Below are positions 1 through 9,089 of a stretch of 34,075 bases of DNA, in pieces. The notes beneath the pieces are model-generated. The model was given only the letters and a program-made list of their open reading frames with translations, was not told where the DNA came from and did no database searches. The DNA is from Acidobacteriaceae bacterium. Its GTDB lineage: Bacteria > Acidobacteriota > Terriglobia > Terriglobales > Acidobacteriaceae. Numbering within the stretch: position 1 is the stretch's first letter; every line of letters begins with the position of its first letter. The translations under genes were made by a program, and so were the position numbers. The stretch covers positions 158 to 34,232 of the forward strand of contig PLSB01000065.1 of the NCBI GenBank assembly GCA_003165005.1, written 5' to 3'.

Positions 1-443
1 GTGTGCAGGCAGACGCGCAGCACCTGCCACACCTCGAAGGCGTGCGTGAGCATAAGCAGCTTGGCCTCGGTGTTGGCGGCGGTGCGGATGGCGTCGCGCG
101 TGAGCCAGGTGTAGCCGATCTCGCAGACGTCGGGGTGCGGGCGGCCGTGGCGCGCGTGACCCTCGGGCCACGCCCAGGTCTCGATGTCGAAAAATCGCGT
201 CGACCCCAGAACCGCGCCATCCGCGATGCGAACCGTGGCGAAGGCAACGGCTTTGCCCGCTTCGCGCCAGGCGAGCGCGGTCTCGATGTAGCATGAAACC
301 GCGTCGCGCCCCACCGGAACTGCGCTCCACCGGTAGAGCGAAGGATCGACGGCGGACGCGGCAACCAGGCCGTCGAGATGCTTGATCGACAGCGGCTCCA
401 GGCGCACCTGCGTCCCGACCAGAGTGGAGAATTCGAGGGTCAT
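1..443 (-). CDS. GNAT-family N-acetyltransferase (RimJ/RimL-like), C-terminus cut by window edge
   Basis: About 147 N-terminal residues are visible, starting MTLEFSTLVG at the ATG on 443-441 and running off the window at base 1. The order of elements fits the Acetyltransf_3/RimJ-RimL type of GNAT fold: an N-terminal 'VRLEPLSIKHLDGL' strand-helix, then a 'GAVLGSTRFFDIE' strand pair, then 'CEIGYTWL' followed by 'NTEAKLLMLTHAFE', where the acetyl-CoA pyrophosphate loop and following helix lie. Members transfer an acetyl group from acetyl-CoA to an amine, often a protein N-terminus or a small molecule. The substrate cannot be told from sequence. It reads in the same direction as the exported protein upstream of it but is separated by 98 bp containing a hairpin, so it may be a separate transcription unit. 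Confidence 0.8.
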   Translation of the reverse strand, partial: MTLEFSTLVGTQVRLEPLSIKHLDGLVAASAVDPSLYRWSAVPVGRDAVSCYIETALAWREAGKAVAFATVRIADGAVLGSTRFFDIETWAWPEGHARHGRPHPDVCEIGYTWLTRDAIRTAANTEAKLLMLTHAFEVWQVLRVCLH

Positions 444-475
444 GTTCACGTTCAGTTTACCGGGACGGAGGCGCA

Positions 476-512
476 ACGCGAACGGCTCCGCACCTGGCAG
501 AGCCGTTCGCGT
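476..512 (-). terminator. Perfect 13-bp hairpin between two minus-strand genes
   Basis: Bases 476-488 and 500-512 are perfect reverse complements around an 11-nt loop. The hairpin lies just past the stop of the minus-strand gene at 542-1438 and before the start of the GNAT gene at 443. No clear T-run follows on the minus strand, so an intrinsic terminator is plausible but not certain; an mRNA-stabilising hairpin is the alternative. Confidence 0.5.
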
Positions 513-541
513 GCAAGAAGAGCAATGCTCAGAAAGACGCG

Positions 542-1438
542 TTATTGCGTGGGGTTTTTCGCCGCGCTTGTGGGCTTTGCGGCGGGTGCGGCAGCGGGTG
601 CGACAGCGGCCTTTGGCCTCCAGAATTCAGGATCGGCCTTGATCCAGTCGTCGCTCACGTAGCTCTGCTTTGGATTGACTTGAAATAGCTCGCTGCGCGA
701 AGACTCGACCGCATCGCCGAATTTCTCATCGAGCTTGCGCATGCCTTCGTCGCCGCCAATGGCATCACGGAACTTCGTGTCTTCCGCGAAGCCGAGATCG
801 ATGGCCGACATGGAAGGATCTCCGGTGAGCAAGATGAAGGTGCCGTCGGGAGCGCCGAAGGCAATTTCGTACATGCCCCAGTGAGCGCTGGTTCCAGCCT
901 TCTCGTGGGCGTCCTTGACCATCTTCACCACTTCGCGCCACTCCTTCTGCTTGCCGGGGCGAACGTGAAAAACAGAGATCTGGTAGATGCGGTGCTTGTC
1001 GAGGTCGGTGTGGGGGTGAAAGCTCAGGTCTTCGTCGTAGGTGAAGACCATCTGGTCGACTTCGTCCAGCAGCTCACCGTCGGCCAGGCCGGCTCGCTCC
1101 AGGCCGGCCGACAAGGCGGGGTTCGCGTCCACGAGCTTGTTGTCCTTCTCCCACTCCGCAAACGAGTCGTAATGGGTCATGAAAAGCGCCCGCGACTTGC
1201 CGGACAAGGCGTTCATGGCTACGTAGTAGACGGGAAACTTGGCGCGCGTTTCCGCGGCAATAAACGCGCTCTCCGTCTTATCGTGCGCGGCGCCGCCCTT
1301 ATACGGCTTGGTGTATTCGATCGTAATCTGCAGAATCTTGGGAAGAGTCGAGGTGGATGGAACGCTTTGCGCCGCGGTGAGTGTGCTGCCAGCAACCGCG
1401 AAAGACAGTCCCAGCAAAACGGGGCTGATGATCTTCAT
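542..1438 (-). CDS. Exported protein with two tandem dimeric alpha/beta-barrel-like domains
   Basis: 298 residues. An N-terminal signal peptide (MKIISPVLLGLSFAVAGSTL, likely cleavage after TAAQ) predicts export. Two similar halves follow: about residues 34-135 ('KILQITIEYTKPYKGG' with 'FMTHYDSFAEWEKDNK') and about 150-250 ('RIYQISVFHVRPGKQKEW' with 'DLGFAEDTKFRDA'). Each has the strand-helix-strand pattern with a short 'xFAExxKxxxA' stretch seen in NIPSNAP/EthD-like dimeric alpha/beta-barrel proteins. The tail is Ala/Pro-rich. No catalytic motif is evident, and the domain assignment is inference from pattern only. The start is supported by a strong ribosome-binding site, AAGGAGGA on the minus strand at 1454-1447. 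It is divergent from the gene at 1769. Confidence 0.65.
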   Translation of the reverse strand: MKIISPVLLGLSFAVAGSTLTAAQSVPSTSTLPKILQITIEYTKPYKGGAAHDKTESAFIAAETRAKFPVYYVAMNALSGKSRALFMTHYDSFAEWEKDNKLVDANPALSAGLERAGLADGELLDEVDQMVFTYDEDLSFHPHTDLDKHRIYQISVFHVRPGKQKEWREVVKMVKDAHEKAGTSAHWGMYEIAFGAPDGTFILLTGDPSMSAIDLGFAEDTKFRDAIGGDEGMRKLDEKFGDAVESSRSELFQVNPKQSYVSDDWIKADPEFWRPKAAVAPAAAPAAKPTSAAKNPTQ

Positions 1439-1768
1439 GGGTGGAATCCTCCTTGATGTGCCCGGAGACAGGTTGCGGCGGGGAGGGTGAAAGGGAAGCG
1501 CAAGTTCTCCGAAGCAAAGCGATTATGCGTGGCGAGCCCCCGCGATGTAAAGAAGTTTCTTGAAAAGGAATGTAGATGTGGGAGCGATCGCACCCGCAGC
1601 AAAGGCAGAAACGGCGGCGTTCCGTTCGCGATGCGCACGGCCGTCGGGACGCGGATTGGGGAGGTGTGCGCGGTCACAAACCAAATTGCGGATGCGGCGC
1701 GGGTGTGCGAGATTGAAGAGAGAGAAAGCGCCCGCCGACTCCGTTTTCTTTGAGACTGGAATGCCTTC
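1439..1768. other. Divergent intergenic region, 330 bp
   Basis: This stretch separates two divergently transcribed genes, so it should hold promoters for both. Apart from the minus-strand ribosome-binding site at 1447-1454, I see no clear -35/-10 pair, hairpin or repeat. The short open frames that cross it lack convincing starts and composition. Confidence 0.4.
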
Positions 1769-2215
1769 ATGAAAAGAGAATCCGAACAGCCTTCCCTCGA
1801 TCGCACGCTGGAACTGGTGCGCGCCCACGGCTTCGACGTGGCTCCCTATGCCGCGGCCGCCCGAGGAGCGCTGGTGACGAAGTACGGCGTGGGAGCCGTG
1901 CTGGTGGCAGCGCCCGAAAGCACGAACACAGAAGACGCGATCGCGGCCTTTGCTGTGCATCCCGGATTGCTGGTGCGTGGCGAGGTGTCGCGGCTGCTCG
2001 ACCGCGGCTACCAGAAATTCATTAAGACTTCTCAATATGAGCTTCCCGCCTCGGCCAGCCAATTGCAGGCGATTCACACGTTCAGCGAGGAGCTGAAGCA
2101 GCTGACCGGCGCCATCAGCCTGTACAACGAGTCGCTGGGCACAACCAGCGACGTCTATCGCTACGATCGGCTGATGGGACGGGGGGATGCGCAGCCGGCG
2201 CCCGCACAGCCCTGA
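1769..2215 (+). CDS. Conserved hypothetical protein, 148 residues
   Basis: Function not recognised. The protein is soluble, without signal peptide or membrane segment. It has an N-terminal alpha/beta-like region (residues 10-75, 'LELVRAHGFDVAPYAAAARGALVTKYG', 'AVLVAAPES') and a helical C-terminal half (about 85-140) with 'VSRLLDRGYQKFIKT' and 'SEELKQLTGAISLYNESLGT', ending in an Ala/Pro tail. Codon use fits its neighbours, and no competing frame in the same place looks as good. It stands alone between the divergent exported protein and the double-PilZ gene. A triplet repeat begins immediately after the stop codon. Confidence 0.6.
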   Translation: MKRESEQPSLDRTLELVRAHGFDVAPYAAAARGALVTKYGVGAVLVAAPESTNTEDAIAAFAVHPGLLVRGEVSRLLDRGYQKFIKTSQYELPASASQLQAIHTFSEELKQLTGAISLYNESLGTTSDVYRYDRLMGRGDAQPAPAQP

Positions 2216-2216
2216 G

Positions 2217-2270
2217 ACCCGCAGAGCCTTGGGAACCCGCGGAGCCTTGGGAACCCGCAGAGCCTTGGAA
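2217..2270. repeat. 18-bp tandem repeat, three copies
   Basis: Three head-to-tail copies of acccgcagagccttggga (2217-2234, 2235-2252, 2253-2270), with one substitution in copy 2 and one in copy 3. The array starts one base after the stop codon of the 1769-2215 gene. Confidence 0.9.
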
Positions 2271-2360
2271 AATTGACCCGCGGGCACTGATCCCCGCCGT
2301 CTAAGGGAGTGCGATCGGGCCCCGGCTCCGAAGCAGGCGATGGACAGGCCGGAGCAGGCG

Positions 2361-3410
2361 ATGGACGGGAATGAGCACGAGGAGTGTTCCGCGAGCCAAG
2401 GGCAGGAAGCGCGCGCCCATCCACGCTACTCTGTCGACGAAGATTCCGTGCTGATGCTTGTCAACCACGGCATGCCTGTGAAGGCACGCGTCGTCGATCT
2501 AAGCCTTGAGGGTTGCCGCGTTCGCACCTACGACAAATTCACCGGCAAATTCGGACGGCCTGTTGAAATCACCTTCAAAGTGAGAGGTTGTGCCTTTCGA
2601 TTCAGCGGCGTCGTGCGCTGGTGCGAAGGCCAGCACATGGTCGGCATCCGCTTTGAGACCATGATTCCGCGGCGTAAGGCTGAACTGATTGAAGTGATTG
2701 AGGAGATGGCCGCGGCTGCGGCAGCTCGGGCGAAAGCTGTCAAGCAATTGGTTGCGGAACAGGCGGCGCCGCGACCTGCCCTTCCGCAGCCCAAAGCGGT
2801 CGAAGCCAAGCCTGCCGAGCCGGAAGCAGCAAGGGCGAGCGAGCCGCCCGTCGCGGTGACAGAAGCCAAACCGCCGGTTGCGGTGACCGAAAGCAAGCCG
2901 ACCGTTGCGGTGGCAGAAAGCAAGCCGACCGTTGCCGCAAAAGCCATTGAACCTCCCGCTCCGCCACAGGCCGCGGCTGCGGAGACCCCCGCGAAGATTG
3001 AACCCCCGGCGCATCGGCCCGCCAAGGCCCGCGACCGGCGCGCACAGGCCCGCAGCGAGATAGACACCACTGCCACCATCCTCCTGGTCAACGTCGGGTC
3101 GGCGTTGCGGGGCCACATTCTCGACCTCAGCGTAGGCGGTTGCCGCATCCGCACCGACGAAAAGTTCCCCGTGGGCATCTACACGCGCGTGGAAACGGAA
3201 TTCCACCTTCAGGGTCTGCCCTTCCGGCTCGGCGGCGTTATTCAGGCCATCCACAACCGCTTCATGGTGGGCATCCGCTTTCTCGATCTCAGCGAGCGCA
3301 AGCGGCAGCAGGTTCTGGATCTGATCGACGAGATCGAGCAGCTGCGCGCAGAGATGCCGCATGAAATAGATTCATCAACAGCGGAGCACAATCCGGCAGA
3401 CAATCGCTGA
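2361..3410 (+). CDS. Double PilZ-domain protein, probable c-di-GMP receptor
   Basis: 349 residues from the ATG at 2361, preferred because GGAG lies six bases upstream; an in-frame ATG at 2340 would add seven residues. Two PilZ domains flank a long Ala/Pro/Lys linker. Domain 1 (about residues 15-115) has RAHPR, a match to the RxxxR motif, and DLSLEG, a match to DxSxxG. Domain 2 (about 228-335) has RAQAR and DLSVGG. Both therefore keep the residues that bind cyclic di-GMP in known PilZ proteins. The linker holds a degenerate repeat of 'VAVTESKPT' type (about residues 160-195). No enzymatic output domain or membrane segment is seen, so it probably acts as a cytoplasmic sensor or adaptor for motility, exopolysaccharide or similar c-di-GMP outputs. 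The target is unknown. Confidence 0.85.
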   Translation: MDGNEHEECSASQGQEARAHPRYSVDEDSVLMLVNHGMPVKARVVDLSLEGCRVRTYDKFTGKFGRPVEITFKVRGCAFRFSGVVRWCEGQHMVGIRFETMIPRRKAELIEVIEEMAAAAAARAKAVKQLVAEQAAPRPALPQPKAVEAKPAEPEAARASEPPVAVTEAKPPVAVTESKPTVAVAESKPTVAAKAIEPPAPPQAAAAETPAKIEPPAHRPAKARDRRAQARSEIDTTATILLVNVGSALRGHILDLSVGGCRIRTDEKFPVGIYTRVETEFHLQGLPFRLGGVIQAIHNRFMVGIRFLDLSERKRQQVLDLIDEIEQLRAEMPHEIDSSTAEHNPADNR

Positions 3411-3437
3411 CCCGCGGCGCGCACCCGGACAAGCAAA

Positions 3438-5399
3438 TTACCAGGCAATGGTGGCGCGCCGCAGCCCCCGCACGGCATTGGCGAGGTAAACTTGATCGGC
3501 CTGGCGCAGGTCTTCCGGAAAGAGCACGCGCTCTCGGATCTCCGGGCGCGTCGCGAGCAGATGCCGGCGGAATACGCCCCCCAGTAACCCGCACTCAACC
3601 GGCGGCGTCAGCATCCTTCCACCTACTTCCACAAGCACGTTATGATGCGCGCCTTCGGTGATCTCTCCACGCTCGTTCGAAAAAATCACTTCATCGTACC
3701 CGTCGCGCACAGCCTCCGCGAGCTCCTTGGCGTACAGCGGCCTGTGCGTCGTCTTGTGGTAGAGCATTCTGTCTCCGGAGTCTGTCCGCGTCCGCGCCAT
3801 CCGCGCGCGGAGTGGCCGGGTCGAGGGACCCAGCGTCTCCTCCGCAATTGCCTCACCCTCGACACGCAGCCCTCCGTTGGCTGCCAGCAGCAGCCGTACC
3901 TTCCGCGGCCCCGTCGCCTGCAATTCTGCCGCGTAACCCAGCAAGGCTGCCCTTGCCGCCTCGCGCTCGCAAGCGAAACCGAAATACTCTGCCGACTCCT
4001 CGAGCCGGTCCAGGTGCAGCTCGAGAAGCGGATATTCCCCACGCCAAAGCAGGCTCTCCAGCAACTCGAAGCGATCCGCAACTGTCTCGTCCGCTGTCAT
4101 CAGAAACTTTCCTTTCAGCAAGCACTCTCTGTACTCGCCCGCCGCATCGGAGTCGATGACAACGCCGCTGCCCGCGCCCATGATTCCACGTATATCGCCG
4201 CCGCGCCCTCCTTCGAGCTCGAGCGTGCGAATGGCCACGTTGAAAACCGTTTGCCGCGGCGAAAAAAAACCGATGGCGCCCGTGTACACGCCGCGCGGCG
4301 CATCTTCGAGGCCGGCCACGAGCTGCATGGCCCGCACTTTGGGAGCGCCCGTCACCGAGCCTGAGGGAAAGAGCGCGCGAAAGATCTCGTGAAACCCCGC
4401 TTCGGGCCGCAACTCCGCGCTCACCGTCGAAGTCATCTGCCAGAGCGTGGCATAACGCTCGACCTCGAAGAGCCGCTCCGCGCGCACGCTCCCCGTGCGG
4501 GCCACGCGGCCCAGATCGTTGCGCAGCAGGTCGACAATCATCACGTTTTCGCTGCGGTTTTTGGGGTCGTTGCGCAGCCACTCGGCAATCTCGCGGTCCT
4601 CGCGCGTGGTGCGCCCGCGCGGCGCGGTGCCCTTCATAGGGCGCGTGACGATGTGGCGGCCAGGTCGATCTTCGGCGCCGTGATTCTCGATGCGGAAAAA
4701 CAGCTCCGGCGAGAACGACTGGATGAATCGCCCCCGCTCCCAATGCAACAGCGCGCCGTAATCGACAGGCTGGCGCGCGCGCAGCCGCGCGTAGAGCGCG
4801 GCAACGCTGCCGTGCGTCTCAATGCCAAACGGCGCCGTGAAATTCAGCTGGTACACGTCGCCGGCGCGGATCCATTCATGAATCGCCGCGATGCGCTGGA
4901 CGTATTCGGCTTCGGTGAGAGCGAAGCTGGCGGCGATCTCCGGCTCCGGCGCGCTGGTTCCAATCCCCGCAACGGCTCTATGGCCTCGAAACCGCTCCAG
5001 CTCCGCCGGTTCGCCGTCCGCAAAGTTCCCGGTTGTGTGATCGAAGGCGTAGCTCCGCTCGTAGATTCCGAACCACGCCAGCGGCTGCGGCGATTCCAGA
5101 GCAGATCGGCGGCTGGCGCGCATCCCGGCTTTCGGCTCAAAGCAGTTGCCGCACTCGTAGGCGAAAAATCCCGCCGCGCTCCAGCCCGCGGCCACGGCGC
5201 TCTCAATCTCCCGAAAGAGCTGAGGAATCTCTGCAGCCTGCCAAGCGGCCGAGACACGCACGGGAGCCGTGAACAGGCGCGTCCACGGTTCTTCACTGCC
5301 TTCGGAGTAGTTCTGCTTTCCACCCTCCAGCAGCACCGTGGCCGGCGTGTGCTCCACCAGCGCATAGACCTCCGCGGGAACGGGAAGCCGGCGATTCAT
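3438..5399 (-). CDS. pabBC: Fused aminodeoxychorismate synthase component I / aminodeoxychorismate lyase
   Basis: 653 residues covering two steps of p-aminobenzoate (folate) synthesis. Residues about 90-435 are the chorismate-binding PabB part: 'PMKGT' with the lysine (K256) expected in aminodeoxychorismate synthases, 'ENVMIVDLLRNDLGR', 'FPSGSVTGAPKVRAM' and 'IMGAGSGVVIDSD'. Residues about 440-653 are the PabC part, a class IV PLP enzyme, with the expected PLP lysine at K549 in 'YHKTTHRP', 'EITEGAHHNVLVEV' and 'QADQVYLANAVRG'. PabB makes 4-amino-4-deoxychorismate from chorismate with ammonia supplied by PabA, and PabC eliminates pyruvate. Such fusions are known in several bacterial lineages. 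No pabA is present in the window. The gene is complete and lies 44 bp from the gene upstream on the same strand. Confidence 0.93.
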   Translation of the reverse strand: MNRRLPVPAEVYALVEHTPATVLLEGGKQNYSEGSEEPWTRLFTAPVRVSAAWQAAEIPQLFREIESAVAAGWSAAGFFAYECGNCFEPKAGMRASRRSALESPQPLAWFGIYERSYAFDHTTGNFADGEPAELERFRGHRAVAGIGTSAPEPEIAASFALTEAEYVQRIAAIHEWIRAGDVYQLNFTAPFGIETHGSVAALYARLRARQPVDYGALLHWERGRFIQSFSPELFFRIENHGAEDRPGRHIVTRPMKGTAPRGRTTREDREIAEWLRNDPKNRSENVMIVDLLRNDLGRVARTGSVRAERLFEVERYATLWQMTSTVSAELRPEAGFHEIFRALFPSGSVTGAPKVRAMQLVAGLEDAPRGVYTGAIGFFSPRQTVFNVAIRTLELEGGRGGDIRGIMGAGSGVVIDSDAAGEYRECLLKGKFLMTADETVADRFELLESLLWRGEYPLLELHLDRLEESAEYFGFACEREAARAALLGYAAELQATGPRKVRLLLAANGGLRVEGEAIAEETLGPSTRPLRARMARTRTDSGDRMLYHKTTHRPLYAKELAEAVRDGYDEVIFSNERGEITEGAHHNVLVEVGGRMLTPPVECGLLGGVFRRHLLATRPEIRERVLFPEDLRQADQVYLANAVRGLRRATIAW

Positions 5400-5410
5400 G
5401 CTGACAGTGT

Positions 5411-5430
5411 AGAGCCTGTCGCCAGGCTCT
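5411..5430 (-). terminator. 8-bp hairpin downstream of the Ig-like protein gene
   Basis: agagcctg (5411-5418) and caggctct (5423-5430) pair around a 4-nt loop. The hairpin occupies the 44-bp gap between two minus-strand genes. It is GC-rich but has no T-run, so termination is only a possibility. Confidence 0.35.
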
Positions 5431-5443
5431 CAGGGGAACGGCC

Positions 5444-6451
5444 TTACTGGACGGTCAGCACCATCGTCGTGCTATTGGTGATGGCGGTGACTCCGTTGCT
5501 CGACTGCCCGGTGACGGTCACGTTAAACGTGCCTGTGGGCGTCTCGTGCGGGTTGCTTGGGCCGTGGTTGTAGTAGCGATGGAGCGGACTGCAGCCCGTC
5601 GTTCCCAGGGTAGTCACGAGTCCCACCAGCAAAACCAGTGAAAGCCGCTGCAGCCAACGGCGCCGGCGCGCGCCCCACGCCAATCCTCCCAGGCCCAGCA
5701 TTCCGGGCAGCAGAATGGCCCAGGCAACGGGACTGCTTCTATGCCCGAGCCCCGCGGGCGGCACGGCGCGGACGGTTCCGGATTGCGTCTGAATCAGAAT
5801 GGTGCTGGTGACGCCGGCATCCTGGCCCGGCAGGATCTCCAGATCCGCCGGCGTCAAGGCGCAGGACGAGAGACTAGGCAGGCCCGAGCAGGAAACCGTG
5901 ACAAACGCCGGGGCCCCGGTCGTGTTCAGGGAGGCCACGTACTCCTGGGACGGTGTCACCGTGACGGTCGCCGTTCCCGATTCACCAGGCGACAGAGTCA
6001 TCGTCGAAGAAGTGGACGGCGTGATATCGGAAACCGAGACCGCAAAGAAACTGTCACACTGCGAGCTGATCGATGCGGACACCGAATTGGAGTTGGAGGT
6101 CGAGTTGGCCGCATCGCCGGCATAGACGGCCTGGAGCGTGTGCGAGCCGTCGCCGAGGTAAAGAGAAGCCGTGGCCTGGCCGCTGCTGTTGAGCGTTGCG
6201 CTCGCAACCTGACTTGCGTTGTCCAGGATGTTCACCGTGCCCGAGGGCGCGCTGCCGGTGACGGCGATCGCCAGCGTGGTCAGCGTCGTGGTATCCCCCT
6301 GCGTCGCGCAGCTTTGCGTGGTGGAACCCGCCGATAAGGTGGTGGATGTTGTGGCGAGGGTGACGCCGCGCGCCACGGGGCAGAGCGCCAGCGCAATGCC
6401 GAATCCCGCAACCCAATAAAGCCGCAGACCGCGGCAGATTTTGCCTATCAC
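5444..6451 (-). CDS. Exported protein with bacterial Ig-like repeat and C-terminal membrane segment
   Basis: 335 residues from the preferred GTG start at 6451, which has GGAG about nine bases upstream and is followed at once by a hydrophobic signal segment ('LYWVAGFGIALALCPVARG'). An in-frame ATG at 6646 would add 65 residues of unlikely composition. After the signal come Ser/Thr-rich beta-sandwich regions: one resembles Ig-like repeats that end 'GDGSHTLQAVYAGDAANSTS', the next is a 'DITPSTSSTMTLSPGESGTATVTV' module. Near the C-terminus two short hydrophobic stretches ('WAILLPGMLGLGGLAWG', 'LSLVLLVGLVTTLGTTGC') precede 'TPTGTFNVTVTGQSS', a tail common in acidobacterial surface proteins. A surface-exposed or envelope structural role is inferred. 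No enzyme domain is seen. Confidence 0.7.
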   Translation of the reverse strand: MIGKICRGLRLYWVAGFGIALALCPVARGVTLATTSTTLSAGSTTQSCATQGDTTTLTTLAIAVTGSAPSGTVNILDNASQVASATLNSSGQATASLYLGDGSHTLQAVYAGDAANSTSNSNSVSASISSQCDSFFAVSVSDITPSTSSTMTLSPGESGTATVTVTPSQEYVASLNTTGAPAFVTVSCSGLPSLSSCALTPADLEILPGQDAGVTSTILIQTQSGTVRAVPPAGLGHRSSPVAWAILLPGMLGLGGLAWGARRRRWLQRLSLVLLVGLVTTLGTTGCSPLHRYYNHGPSNPHETPTGTFNVTVTGQSSNGVTAITNSTTMVLTVQ

Positions 6452-6698
6452 GTGCACCTGCTCCAACTCTTCCAGAAAGATAGCGTATCGCCCTGCGGCG
6501 GCTCGCCGGTTTCCCTTCACGTAAACCCCTATTGTATCTGGCCGGGGCGCTGCCCAGCCAACCCCACCGCCTGCCCTTTTCCCCGCTCCATTCCCCGCCT
6601 CATTCCCCCGCTTCATACTTTGACGCGCCACCCGCCGGAAGGCCATCCAGCTCCCGCGCTATGCCGCCACGCTACACTTTGTCCGTAGGTGTTTTGCC

Positions 6699-7913
<1,215 letters not shown>

Positions 7914-7920
7914 GTTCCGA

Positions 7921-8511
7921 ATGATCGCTCATCTTCGCGGCAAGCTCATCTTCAAACAGCCCGGTCAGGCCATCGTCGAGGCCGGCGGCGTCGGCTACGA
8001 CGTTGCCATCTCCATTCCCACCTTCACAGCGCTGCCCTCCGTCGGCGCCGAAGCGGCCCTCCATATCCACACCCAGGTCTCGGACGACCAGATCGCTCTC
8101 TTCGGCTTTCTCGACCGCGAAGAGAAGCGGCTCTTCGAGCGGCTGATCACGGTGGGTGGCGTGGGCCCGAAGCTCGCCATCAAGATGCTGAGCGGTTTGT
8201 CTCCAGAGCGCACGGTGCAGGCCATCCGCGCCCAGGACCACGCGCAGCTCACGCGCATTCCCGGAGTCGGCAAAAAACTCGCCGAGCGGCTGGTAGTCGA
8301 GCTCAAAGACAAGCTCGACGACTTTGCCGTCGCTCCCGCGCAGCCATCGGTGCAGGGACCGGCCGTGGACGATGTGCTCTCGGCGCTGGTAAATCTCGGC
8401 TATCAGCGGGTGGCCTCGGAGAAGGCCATCGAGCAGGCCATCGCGAAGGAGAAGGCGCTGGCCGCGGATTTCGACGGCCTCTTCCGCGGAGCGCTCAAGC
8501 TCATCCGGTAA
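7921..8511 (+). CDS. ruvA: Holliday junction branch migration protein RuvA
   Basis: 196 residues, normal length for RuvA. The N-terminal OB-fold domain starts 'MIAHLRGKLIFKQPGQAIVEAGGVGYDV'. The central domain has two helix-hairpin-helix motifs ('TVGGVGPKLAIKML' and 'RIPGVGKKLAERLVVEL') that contact the junction. The C-terminal RuvB-interacting domain ('VLSALVNLGYQRVASEKAIEQA') is intact. RuvA tetramers hold the four-way junction while RuvB drives migration. ruvB and ruvC are not in the window. The gene lies 7 bp after the kbl-like gene and 13 bp before a VOC protein gene, in an apparent operon. Confidence 0.96.
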   Translation: MIAHLRGKLIFKQPGQAIVEAGGVGYDVAISIPTFTALPSVGAEAALHIHTQVSDDQIALFGFLDREEKRLFERLITVGGVGPKLAIKMLSGLSPERTVQAIRAQDHAQLTRIPGVGKKLAERLVVELKDKLDDFAVAPAQPSVQGPAVDDVLSALVNLGYQRVASEKAIEQAIAKEKALAADFDGLFRGALKLIR

Positions 8512-8524
8512 GCGAGGGGGCCAA

Positions 8525-8938
8525 ATGCCCAAATATGTCAGAGCGGTGATTCCGATGCTGGTGTGCCGCGATGCCGCGTCGGAGATCGAATTCTTGAAAG
8601 CCGCGTTTGGCGCTGTGGAGCTGTCGCGGCGATCTGCCCCCGATGGAAGCGTGCTCCATGCCACGCTGGGGATTGGCGAACTCCTGCTTATGCTGCACGG
8701 AGAAACCGAGCGCCTGGCCAGCCGCGCGCCGCAACCGGACGGCAGCTCGCCGGTGGTGGTCTACCTTTACCTTGAAGACGTCGATGCCGCGATGGCGCGG
8801 GCAGTTGCTGCCGGGGCCGGTATCCTGACTCCAGTGGCGGATCAGTTCTGGGGCGATCGCATGGGCCGGATTGTCGATCCCTCAGGGCACGTGTGGAACG
8901 TTGCCAGCCGAGTTGATGAGAATTCCAAGGAGCGCTGA
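8525..8938 (+). CDS. VOC-superfamily protein (PhnB/glyoxalase-like)
   Basis: 137 residues with paired beta-alpha-beta-beta-beta units of the vicinal oxygen chelate fold: 'AVIPMLVCRDAASEIEFLKAAFGAVEL', 'DGSVLHATLGIGELLLML', 'VVYLYLEDVDAAMARAVAAGA' and the terminal 'FWGDRMGRIVDPSGHVWNVAS', typical of PhnB-type proteins. Family members bind a divalent metal and include glyoxalases, dioxygenases and antibiotic-binding proteins. The substrate is unknown. Start at ATG 8525 with GAGGGGG just upstream. It is probably the last gene of the kbl-ruvA operon. Confidence 0.85.
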   Translation: MPKYVRAVIPMLVCRDAASEIEFLKAAFGAVELSRRSAPDGSVLHATLGIGELLLMLHGETERLASRAPQPDGSSPVVVYLYLEDVDAAMARAVAAGAGILTPVADQFWGDRMGRIVDPSGHVWNVASRVDENSKER

Positions 8939-9089
8939 AGGTGATTTGCTGAAAGCCTCTATCAGCTCTCCGCATTCAACTTTGCGCGAGCGGCGACGGC
9001 AAGGCAGGCTCCGGGCTACGGTGACCGGAGACTCAACTTGTTATCCTGCTGAATGAGATCGAGAATAACCGGGACGGGCAGGTAAATTC

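Noticed and set aside
2217-2270. Possible CRISPR array
   Set aside because: The units are directly adjacent with no spacers.
2499-3362. Long open frame antisense to the double-PilZ gene
   Set aside because: It is a shadow of the high-GC coding strand; the sense frame has two clear PilZ domains.
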